The notes beneath the pieces are model-generated. The model was not told where the DNA came from. It saw nothing but the letters and a program-made list of their open reading frames with translations, and ran no database searches. Both the position numbers and the translations under genes were made by a program. Below, piece after piece: positions 1-15,788 of a stretch of DNA of 64,000 nt (positions within the stretch are counted from its first letter, which is position 1; each line of letters begins with the position of its first letter). The stretch lies in the NCBI GenBank assembly GCA_030248295.1, contig JASANH010000855.1:62001-126000 (forward strand), in the 5' to 3' direction. The stretch is from Mesodorylaimus sp. YZB2_4. Taxonomy: Eukaryota > Nematoda > Enoplea > Dorylaimida > Dorylaimidae.

Positions 1-7079
<7,079 letters not shown>

Positions 7080-7620
7080 TGGTCTAGGTCGAAGGTGCTA
7101 GCCACTGTCCACCTACAAATGAGGTCCAGCACGCACCAAGCAGTATTTGATGACATTTTTCTCTCAAGTTTCTAAAATCCAAAAATATTTATGAGCGCCA
7201 AATTATCAATTCTTTGTTTTCCACTTTGACTACAGCTTGTCTTTTTGTAAGTTTGAGCACTTTGATTTTGTGTAATATTTTCATCTTTTTTCTCCTGGTT
7301 TTATTTGCAACTCGCACAGCTCGGATCAAGCTCTTGCACCATCTTTGGCCGTGTAATGTGCCATGAACGACGAAAGGGTGCTGTATATGATAATGCTTAG
7401 GCAGCTTGTGCAAGGTTGTATACACTACATGGCGCTACGGTATGCCCAATGGGTTGCATAGACTAGGTCATTGTGCATATTTATTAACGAACCTGCATCG
7501 GTTGTGTGCACTCCCTGGTCATGTTTCCCCTCTGTCGATCACTGCTTATGTGAGCAACGAAATAAACTGGTTGCAGCGATGCCTGGACTGTGAAAGGCAC
7601 AGCAAGAACAAATAGCCATC
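7080..7620 (+). promoter_or_regulatory. probable ALK 3' UTR with AATAAA signal
   Basis: Non-coding stretch directly after the ALK stop codon. An AATAAA hexamer lies at 7560-7565 and could be the polyadenylation signal, giving a 3' UTR of roughly 500 bases. No other gene signal is seen. The assignment rests only on position and the hexamer. Confidence 0.35.
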
Positions 7621-8064
7621 GTTTTCATACAAACTATGGTCATCTGAAACCATATTTTACCATTGAGGGCAAGAATGTGCACTGCCTGTTTGGCGAAGTA
7701 GCAGCTTTAGAGCACTGAAATTGTTATGCACAGGACAAGAAAAGGAACAAGCAGCTATCGTTTGCAGACAATAATCTTTATCTGAAACTATATTTTACCA
7801 TTAAGGGCAAGAATGTGCACTGACTGAAATCTTGTTGTTTGGCGAAGTAGCAGCTTTAGAGCACTGACACTGTGATGCACAGGACAAGAAAAAGAACAGG
7901 CGCAACCAGCCATTGTTTGCAGACGAAAACTTTTTGTCTGAAACCATATTTTACCATTAAGGGAAAGAATGTGCACTGACTGATGCCTTGCTTAGCGAAG
8001 CAGACCCTGCAGAGAAAAGACACTGTGATGCAAAGGGAAAGATGAAGATGGAGCAATGCAGCGA
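7617..8064. repeat. three tandem units of about 140-157 bp carrying the CTGAAACCATATTTTAC motif
   Basis: Units run approximately 7617-7755, 7756-7912 and 7913-8064. Each carries CTGAAAC(C/T)ATATTTTACC, then an AAGAATGTGCACTG block about 25 bases later, then a GCGAAG...CAG...AGCACTG block. The first motif is the end sequence of the MITE family described at 14697-15720 and 31189-31632, so these look like tandemly amplified MITE ends or partial elements. No coding potential is evident. Confidence 0.75.
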
Positions 8065-8324
8065 TGAAATGACCAGCAAATTATGAAAGACCATAAGATG
8101 TCACATTTTTATAGGATGAGTAAAAAAATGTGTGGCAGTTGGTGTCGTCCCTGATGTCTCTGTCACATTTGATCGTCTGTTGTAGTATGTGACACAGTGC
8201 TCGTTAGAAAAGCACATTCTTTCACTGGATGTGTAAAAGCTAGTTTCAGATAAATTTTCAAACACTACGCGCGCAACAGCGATCGCTGACACAGACAGCG
8301 CGATCAGTGCACTGCGCGTGCTGT

Positions 8325-8445
8325 TGTACTTGGCACAGTGTACGGTACAGAGGAGGTGCACAGTACACTTTACACTGTACACTGTATGTACAGTGCAATT
8401 CAGTGCGGGCGCAGTGTACAAAGGTGCTGTACAGTGTACCTTGCT
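8325..8445. repeat. cluster of GTACACTGTAC-type palindromes
   Basis: About 120 bases with repeated CAGTGTAC/GTACACTG words on both strands, including TACACTGTACACTGTATGTA. It sits about 100 bases upstream of the first four-pass membrane protein gene, so it could be either a short palindromic repeat or a promoter-proximal element. No specific binding factor can be named. Confidence 0.5.
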
Positions 8446-8539
8446 CCACTACGTCCCCGCTAGCTACCACGAAGACTGGTGATAGGTTGGCTCACTGATC
8501 TTCTCGTATTTGATCGCAGCTGGTTGGTCCGTTTGTACG

Positions 8540-10436
8540 ATGCAATCGCAGCCGCAGTCGCTACCTATAAATGCGTTTGGACAACGTAGGCAACCGTTCG
8601 GAGTGGGCATGGCTCCTCTCCGACCCACACCTAACCAATGCTGCAGGTGGACGTTGATTATCTGGAACACTATCGTTATTGTGAGTTGCTTTAAAAAATT
8701 ATTTTTTTGGGCCATTTCACATGCATTGTATAATTCAAAATTTGAATTTCCCGCTTCAAACCGCTTGCGACAATTTTACATAGATTAAAAGTACCCACTT
8801 TAATGCCTGTGCGCTTGTTGTACTGACAGAAATTTTCTGTTGATTTTTCCTGATTCATGGCTTTAACTGGATTCATTTTCGAAACGTGGTCAGAAGTTGT
8901 AGCCTTTCTGTTAAAAAAAACTTTCGAAATCGGTGCGCACTGCGCACAAGATTTGAAGTGAGCAAGTTATCTATGAAAACTTTCATAAGCGGCTTGCGGA
9001 AGGAAATTCAAATTTTGCGTTGTACGAGATCTGTGAACTGGTCTACAGAGGAAGTTATTCTGTTAGCCGTGCGTTTTATGATCCTAACTGTTGAACGCAG
9101 TAATAGCGAGTGGGCTGTATGGACTGTCAGCATTAATCTGGCGGCTGGTTCCCTCGAAAAGGCGACTCGCGCTGCAAAAAGCCGTGCTGTACCTATCTGT
9201 CCCCAGGCTATTATCATACGGCCAGTGCAGGGCTAACAGAAAAACAGCCTGACCCGGTGGTGCGGCGTGATCGTCAATCCGTTACAGACGTGTTATCTGG
9301 CCTCGCTGATCAATGGGATCGTTGTAGTGAACCGAATATACTCTGGCTCCGCCAAGACATACTATGACATAAAGAAGGAGGCATTGGGCGAGTTGATTCC
9401 CGTAAGTCAGCACAGCGCTAGCTCCAGCCTGAGTTTACTTTTCCGCCCATTGCAGGTACTCCTGTTCGCAGCAGTGGCTGACTTCATTTGTGTCATTTAC
9501 GGTGCGATCGGCTTAATCGGGGCCAGTATAGAGAGTGCCAGTGTGCTATTTGTTTATTTCATAATGGGCTTCTTCATGATGGCCAGGGCATTTGTCGTCG
9601 CGAGCTGGCTTCTCTCGCTGTCCGTAAGTAACCAAAGGAAATCTTTTCACAAAAAATGTAAAAAGCTGTTTCGTTTTAAAAAATTTAGCTTCCCCTTTTA
9701 CAGCCATTTTGGGCGCTCCACCTGACTATATGTCACTTTATTGGCTGAGGTCTCCTGATGTTACAGCAGTGATGAGGCCGCACACAGATGGGGGGGGGGG
9801 GGGTGAGGGTTGTGGAAATGTATGCAGCCAATAACTTTATGAAACTGGGAGGGAAGATGAAAGAAGGCACTCTCGGACGGAAAGTGAAGGCGTGCACGAG
9901 TAAATGACCTGCGACCATGCCACACGCGCTTTCGTTGCAGTCGCAAACAATCGCAGGGTGAGCTTTGAATACGCCTGTGATTTATGGCAAGCAATAACTT
10001 TTTAGACGGAATCACACGTTTCGAGAGTTTATGTAAAATATAGTTTCAGATTCGATTCCTTGAAGGCTACTTATGACCATGATGCACACGCTTTCGTTGC
10101 AGTCGCAAACAATCGCAGAATGAGCTTTGAATGCGCCTGTGATTTACGGCAGCAAACCACTTCCAGATGGAATTACATTTTTTGAGCCTTTGTGTAAAAT
10201 ATAGTTCCAGATTCGATTCCTGGAAACTGACATGTGATTTAATAAGAATTTTGTTTCAGGTCCTGGCCAGTCTCGTGTCGTTGCTCCTCGCCTTGCTTTT
10301 CATTCTGGTCAACGGCATAATGTCTGCGGTGACCTGGATCTTGATTCGTTCGATAAAGCAGTGCGACGAGGCACGACATTATCAGAATTTGCACAATGGG
10401 GCTGTGCAATCCGGACCCGTGCATGAAACCAGTTGA
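8540..10436 (+). CDS. four-pass membrane protein A, family not recognised
   Basis: Exons 8540-8680, 9288-9401, 9456-9623 and 10260-10436, all joined in phase 0, give 199 residues. The ATG at 8540 was chosen because the longer open frame starts at a non-ATG codon. Four hydrophobic segments are visible: WTLIIWNTIVI running into exon 2, LLFAAVADFICVIYGAIGLI, LFVYFIMGFFMMARAF and LVSLLLALLFILVNGIM. An NQCC motif precedes TM1 and WILIRSIKQC follows TM4. No signal peptide is needed for such a topology. The layout recalls tetraspan or MARVEL-like proteins, but I see no tetraspanin CCG motif and make no functional call. It is the tandem paralogue of the gene at 12864-14252. Intron 3 holds two copies of the MITE end motif; intron 1 holds two other small inverted-repeat elements. 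Confidence 0.8.
8712..9042. mobile_element. putative small inverted-repeat element in intron 1
   Basis: The segment near 8720-8775 (ending AATTTGAATTTCCCGC...CCGCTTGCG) is the approximate reverse complement of 8968-9042 (CGGCTTGCGGAAGGAAATTCAAATTT...). The roughly 50-base imperfect arms enclose about 200 bases without coding signal. This is consistent with a MITE-like foldback insertion; boundaries are approximate and no target duplication was identified. Confidence 0.5.
9060..9245. mobile_element. MITE-like element with GTTAGCCGTGCGTT ends
   Basis: Starts with TCTGTTAGCCGTGCGTT and ends with GGGCTAACAGAAAAA, an inverted-end arrangement. A related element lies at 13228-13410 in the neighbouring paralogous gene, ending TGCACGGCTAACCGAAAAA. 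The element ends just before the exon that starts at 9288. Confidence 0.55.
9905..10228. repeat. tandem pair of about 163-bp units ending in the GTAAAATATAGTTTCAG motif
   Basis: Two adjacent copies (about 9910-10070 and 10075-10228) share CGCTTTCGTTGCAGTCGC, GAGCTTTGAAT.CGCCTGTG and the terminal TGTAAAATATAGTT(T/C)CAGATTCG. The terminal motif is the right end of the MITE family seen elsewhere in the window. Both copies lie in intron 3 of the four-pass gene A and end in a sequence resembling a 3' splice site. Confidence 0.7.
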
Positions 10437-11064
10437 AATGACAGAAAGGGAAGCTGAATTTGGTGTTTCTGATCGATGCAAGTATTTGTCTTCATATGTG
10501 TGCGACAGCCAAAGACTGTCATATTGCTTTCATCGTACTTGGTGTGAAGAATGTTCGACATTTTTGTTTGAGCTTAATGATCTCTTCAAGCACCAAGAGT
10601 GTGGGCGGTCACCGTCCATGCAGTATGTCCTCCTAGGTCATCTATAGTCACCCCTCGAATAATATCCCCGTTTTCATTGTCATTTGCTTGTGTTTCACAT
10701 ACCAATTTTTGAAGAACATGAGCACAGCATCAGTAGGTACAGTATGTCATTCGAGGGCGAGGGAACAATGCACGAAATAATTGCCTGCTGTACCTTGGAC
10801 GAGTGGGTTGGAGAGACAGGGAGCTAAGAACACTTCAGAAGCAGGGTTTGAACCAGGGAAAGCAGAGAATAGAAGTAAAAATTGATATTTCGTAGGTTGC
10901 TGATTCTTCTTGTGCCTCTGTATGATGCTCAGTATTGATTGGCAGCTGTGCTCTGCTTGTGCAATATCAGGCACTCATGAAGTGCAGCAGAGATACGTGT
11001 GGCGACCAAGAACTCACATCCCAACCAACTGCCTGCAAACAAAACCAGCCTCTCGACTAGACCC

Positions 11065-11180
11065 CGGATCGGGTCAGGTACTTTCGGGTCGGGTCGGGTC
11101 GGGTCGAAGCAGCAACATTTCGGGTCGGCGGGTCATAATCGGGTCGGGTCACTTTTCTGAAAGATCGGGTCAAACGGGTC
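11065..11180. repeat. (GGGTC)n pentanucleotide cluster 1
   Basis: Runs of TCGGGTCGGGTCGGG interrupted by short unique bases. The same pentamer recurs at 12105-12175. The pattern is a simple-sequence tract and differs from the common animal telomere units TTAGG and TTAGGG. Confidence 0.8.
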
Positions 11181-12104
11181 AAAATACAGAAATTTTGCAA
11201 GTTACTATTATTAGCAACTACAGTACAGAAACCGTTTCTTAGTTGTTCGACTCCAGGATTTGCAGTATATATGCTTCATGAATGCATGCACAAAGTTTTT
11301 GATTCCACGTCCTCATTCTGCGTAACTTCCGAGAATGTGAGACGAATTGTAAGGTGTGAGAATGACCAATTTTTCTAAGCAATTTCTGCAAAGGGAAGGG
11401 TCCATATGTGAGAGTTCTCATAAACATTCTCTTTTTAACTCTGATGAATGAGTGGGACTAGCCATACTCTAACATAAGATGACATAACTTCCTGGGTATA
11501 CGTGAGTGGAAGAGCAGTATAGTCTGTACCCAAACACCAAATACAGTATGTACCAATAATAGCCCCTTTGACCACCATCCATGTTACCATTTCAGAACAG
11601 TTTGCTGTGTTCAGAAGTGATGGGTGCCCTCACATCCCTCCATCAGTAGAGGAGGTTCTGACAGGAGCTAGTGTCCGCCGCAATATAACTTTGTAAGCAA
11701 TATCTTTTGTGAAGACTAGATGCAACTCCAGCCTGGGGTTCATATATGGTAGGTATTTCTATGTTCAACCAAGGATAAGCTGTCTCAGACTCCAAAAGTT
11801 GACACAGTTGTCTCTATTATCCACGCCTATTATTCGGACTGGTTAAATCTTGTCTCCAGTGGACAGACCCTGGTCGCTTTCAGATCTGAGGTTTTTAAAA
11901 AATTATTTGACCACTTTTGTGGGAAATATGAAGGAACGTTATTGCATTTACTAAGGATAACTAGGGAATAACAAAAGATGAAGGTTGGCGTGCGTGAGAT
12001 GTCTCCATCTCATATTTTCTCACAGTCACCTTTACACCAGCGCCACCACGTTCTGAGCATTTGTGAATGGTTTTTATCGCGAGGAGCTTCAACTACTTTT
12101 ACCG

Positions 12105-12175
12105 AACTCGGGTCAACCCGACCCGAAATTTCGAGTCAGGGACTTTCGGGTCGGGTCGGGTCGGGTCGGGTTGAA
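12105..12175. repeat. (GGGTC)n pentanucleotide cluster 2
   Basis: Second TCGGG cluster, beginning with CGGGTCAACCCGACCCG, a small inverted arrangement, and continuing as a direct run to GGGTTGAACC. It resembles the cluster at 11065-11180. Confidence 0.8.
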
Positions 12176-12261
12176 CCTGACCTGATGCGAAGTCTACTCT
12201 CGACCTCGATCTCTCTCACTATCAATCTCATGTCTGACCCAGACTTAGGAGCCTACCTGTG

Positions 12262-12530
12262 CTAAGTCATGCTTATCAATGCACTGACAACACAGATAAG
12301 CTCTTGTAATTTTGTGCTTATCAGTGCACTGACAACACGGATAAGCGCGTGTGTTTGTGCTTATCAGTGCATTGATAGCGCAAGTACAATACGCTGCCAT
12401 CCATGCTTATCATTGCGATAACACATCTAAGTTATCCGCCAATCTGTGCTTATCACTGCACTGATAGTCCAGGCACGCTGCTTATTTGTGCTTATCAGTG
12501 CACTGATAGGCACAGATAGGAGCACATCTT
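12262..12530. repeat. six degenerate units of about 45 bp with GATAAG palindromes
   Basis: The word GTGCTTATCAGTGCACTGA recurs with variations about every 43-47 bases, often followed by a GATAAG on the same strand, so that CTTATC and GATAAG face each other. The array lies about 330 bases upstream of the start of four-pass gene B. CTTATC/GATAAG is the core site of GATA transcription factors, so a regulatory role is possible but unproven. Confidence 0.7.
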
Positions 12531-12863
12531 CTGATCGTGAGTGCAGCAGAGGCGTTGGCGAGCGTGACAAAAGCCTACTCTAGAACTGGCAGCTTTGTCG
12601 AGGTAGAGGTAAATTTTATGAATTCCGCTCAGGATAAAGACTGGCAGAATAAGCAGCGAAAATGAGCCTTGCACTGCAGCCTTGCAAAATGATTACTGGC
12701 CCAGCGTGCTGTAAGCTGAGCTCACTCGCTTTGCCCAAGTGTGTGCAGACCGCACACTTTACACTCGTACCGCCCACAAGCAGTCAAGCCGAAGCCCCCA
12801 CACTTAACGTCATCGTCGGCTAACATCGGTTGTGTCTTGCGAATTTTATCGATCGTGACAGGA

Positions 12864-14252
12864 ATGGCACAACCACAAGTTGTGTATGCACCAGGGTACT
12901 TGGTGCCGATGCACGTGATCGCAACCCCCCTCCTGCCCCAACCGAATCAGTGCTGCAAGTGGACGTTGGTCGGCTGGAATATTGTGGTGATGGTAAGTGA
13001 AACAATCTTCGCTGTGCTCCCTTTTTTATACCCCTGAGTCGATGGATATACTGGGCTAACATGCAAACATAGTGTCCAGCTAGCTCATCGATCAGTCGTT
13101 GCAGGTGGTCAACTTGATATCGGCTGTCAAAACGATCCTTAACGTGCATATGATGTTCGCGGGCATCTTTAAAAATGAGCTCATACCGAAAGAAGAAGTC
13201 GATAGGCTGATTCCGGTAAAGTGGGCATTGTTCTGTTAGCCGTGCGTTCCACAATGCTGCCAGCGTTCCAATAATTCTGCCAGCGGGATCTCAAGAGCGT
13301 AGAAGCATGAGCGATTTCTCAAATTTTGATATGACTGACTTTTTGACCATTTGATCTGACACAATGAAAAAAAGGGCGCTTGTGAATGCACGGCTAACCG
13401 AAAAACCACTGCTCCACTGGTACCAATTTCTTAATTTTTAGGTGTTTATCTGTTCGATAATTTTGTCGCTCCTGTGCATGGTGTACGGTGGCATCGGGTT
13501 GGCCGGAGCTTTGAAAGAGAGCACCAGTCTGCTCTATGTCTATTTCGTCATGGCCTTTGTCTTGATCACCATGTCGTTTGGTATCAGCATTTGGACCATC
13601 ATGTTGTCAGTAAGCACATTGGTCCATTTTCACAATCAGCCAAGACACTACTCTGAGGGCATCCCAAGTCCCACATGAACGCTGTAACACTTGTATGTCT
13701 TTGGGAGATGCCCTGGCTGATTGTAAGTGGTCCTGCTCGCAAGGGATACCCTCGTGCCATAGAGCATGGCGAGAGGGAGAGAGTAGTCGATTCGCCTGGC
13801 TGGGAGACGTCAACCCGGCGGGTTGATGCTTCAGTCCGCTGGTATAGCCACTTGCCTGCTCTCGTCGGAGTTTTTGTTCAACCGACTTCGGCTGGCAACC
13901 CCTCTTATGCCTGCCAGGCCTGATTACACTGAGGACATCCCAAGTCCTGTTCCAGATCTCAGGGCTGTGACTGTCCTACGTCTTCGGGAGATACCTTGGC
14001 TGATTGTGGAAATGACACTGGTCGCAAGCCTGTCGGTGTTGGTAGGTGATGACTTGTTTCGTCTTTCAGACAATGCTTACTCTATTGATCTTGGCCAGCG
14101 CTTTGTGCTTTACTGTCGCCAACTGCATCGTGGCTGCGATCGCTTGGATTCTGATAGGATCGATAAAACAGTGCGAACGTGCCCAACGCGAAATGCATCG
14201 AGAAGCTGGTGCTATGCAGTCTGTGCCGACTACGAATGCCGATCAAGTGTAG
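12864..14252 (+). CDS. four-pass membrane protein B, paralogue of A
   Basis: Exons 12864-12992, 13105-13215, 13442-13609 and 14070-14252, all phase 0, give 196 residues. The ATG at 12864 was chosen because the upstream open frame starts at GTG. Same plan as gene A: NQCCKWTLVGWN before TM1, hydrophobic SIILSLLCMVYGGIGLAGAL, LYVYFVMAFVLITMSFGI and LTLLILASALCFTVANCIVA, then WILIGSIKQCERA. Exon 3 is 168 bases in both genes and exon 2 is 111 versus 114, so the intron positions are conserved and the pair arose by tandem duplication. Intron 3 contains a copy of the AACATCAACCCG hairpin repeat and intron 2 a GTTAGCCGTGC element. The family is not recognised; function unknown. Confidence 0.8.
13228..13410. 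mobile_element. MITE-like element with GTTAGCCGTGCGTT ends
   Basis: Begins TCTGTTAGCCGTGCGTTC and ends AATGCACGGCTAACCGAAAA, giving about 15-base inverted ends. It matches the element at 9060-9245 in the paralogous gene but lies in a different intron (intron 2 rather than intron 1), so it is probably an independent insertion. Confidence 0.6.
13795..13925. repeat. dispersed repeat with AACCCG/CGGGTT hairpin core
   Basis: Contains GACGTCAACCCGGCGGGTTG then a downstream block CTTGCCTGCTC..CGGAGTTTTTGT. Related copies with the same order of blocks occur at about 16985-17140, 20140-20265, 21965-22110 and 34005-34205; shorter pieces are at 3865-3900 and 29920-29970. The short palindrome is conserved although its sequence drifts. 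Confidence 0.65.
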
Positions 14253-14696
14253 CGGATGGTGATGGCGGACTGGTTGATGCGCGATTGGTGTGAACACAGT
14301 ATGTTTGTCTGCGGGCCTGTGCACTTTGCAATGCTTGCCTTTGTGCTTGTGCCTTTGCCTGTGCCTACTGCGTTGTATGCGTTGCGCGCAGCGCTATTGC
14401 GCTATTGTGCTATTGCGCTTTTGCGCTATTGCTTTATTGCGCTATTGCGTTGTATGACTACTGCTGTAGAACGGTATTGTGGGAACCATGTTCCTGTGTT
14501 TCTTATTAGCAAGAGTTGGCTAACTGACCCACGCATACAGTATGTCAACTGTATATCTGTTTGAATCAATCTTGACTAAGCAATTTTAGAAACTTAGCGC
14601 AGCAGGATCGATTTGCAAGTTTTGAGAAACAGAAGAACCTTTAAAGAATTTTTCAGGATTTTCGAACTTCGAAGCACGTGTAGTAGACTCCTTTCC
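14253..14696. other. intergenic, short GCGCTATT-type microsatellite
   Basis: No gene. A degenerate GCGCTATT(GTGCTATT) tract runs at about 14380-14455. The remainder shows no coding or RNA signal. Confidence 0.5.
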
Positions 14697-15720
14697 TGGA
14701 ACTGTATTTTACTCACGATCAGTGGTACAAGAATGTGTATTATATGCGTATGATAGAATGTGTATGGTATCGTATGCTATGCGAGTATATTTGTCTAATT
14801 GGGTTCTTATCTAAGGTTTTTATCTAAAATCTGAAATCTCATCTAAAGTTTCTAAAGTTTTCTTCTAAAATTTCTCGGCCTGAAACTCAGTTTTACCTCG
14901 CCGAGCAATGTTTTGACATTTGCGATTTTGTTTTGGATCAGCCATCCTCTCTGTGGCTAGAATCAAATCGGCATGTGTGTCACGGTTGAAAATTAGCATG
15001 GAAATTTGTTTTCAATGACATGAGCGTAAAATATGGTTTCAGGAAAAAGCAAGCTGGCGGGCTCAGCTAACTGGATGAATCATGGACCCCATTTCTAGAA
15101 CTATATTTTTCTCACAGTCAGTGATACAAGAATGTGCTTCGCAAAATGCGAACATATTAAAATCTTTTAAAGCTTTTGGTGGTTTTCTTGTCCACAACCG
15201 CTTGGGCTGAAGCTCAATGTTACCTAGCTACAGTATGCAGTTTTGCAACATTTGTGATTTTGCCTCTCTGCTGTGGCTTCTGGAAACTCCTGGGAGAATC
15301 TACAGATTTCAGGGACATTCAAAAATCCCCTGGAAAGTTTATTTTAAAGCAGGTGCGTGAAATTAGTTTTCAGGAAAAAGAAAATGGCTAGATCAAAGCA
15401 CTACATTCCTGAAACTATATTTTACTCACGATCAGTGGTACAAAAATGTGCTACATCATGCGAGCATATTTTTGTATTGTTGCCTCCTTTTTGTCTAGTA
15501 TGTAAAATCTTATCTAAAGTTTTTTGGGGGCTTCTTATCTAAAATGGCTCGGCCTAACCTGCAACTCAATTTTACCTGGCTACGTAATTTTGTGACATTT
15601 GTAATTTCGGCTATGACTATTTGCCATACTCGCTGTGCTTAGGATCTTCAGTGTTCTGGGACACTTAAAAATTCCCAAGAACTTTGATTTTAAATACAAA
15701 AGAGTAAAATTAGTTTCAGA
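14697..15720. mobile_element. three tandem copies of the CTGAAACYATATTTTAC MITE
   Basis: Copy 1 about 14697-15042, copy 2 about 15090-15375, copy 3 about 15405-15720. Each starts with a variant of CTGAAACTATATTTTACTC followed by CA(C/G)..TCAGTG.TACAA.AATGTG and ends with a variant of GTAAAATATGGTTTCAG. The left and right ends are inverted repeats of each other. The inside has no open reading frame of note, as expected for a non-autonomous element. The copies differ internally by many substitutions, so the array is old. Confidence 0.75.
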
Positions 15721-15788
15721 AAGAAGGGAAATGGCGGATTGTGCCAACTGGCTGGATTGTAGCACGTTTAACTGACCGCACACAATTG

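Larger units (their letters stand above)
10437..12260. other. intergenic stretch with (GGGTC)n tracts, no gene seen
   Basis: Non-coding interval between the two four-pass genes. It holds two clusters of the pentamer GGGTC/TCGGG at about 11065-11180 and 12105-12175 on the same strand. The roughly 900 bases between them show no protein similarity or convincing exon. A tRNA-box-B-like word lies on the minus strand near 10847-10862. Confidence 0.6.

Noticed and set aside
7189-7425. Short minus-strand lysine-rich frame after ALK
   Set aside because: Lies in the probable ALK 3' UTR with no supporting feature.
11065-12175. Interstitial telomere
   Set aside because: The pentamer GGGTC is not a known telomere unit and the tracts are short and interrupted.
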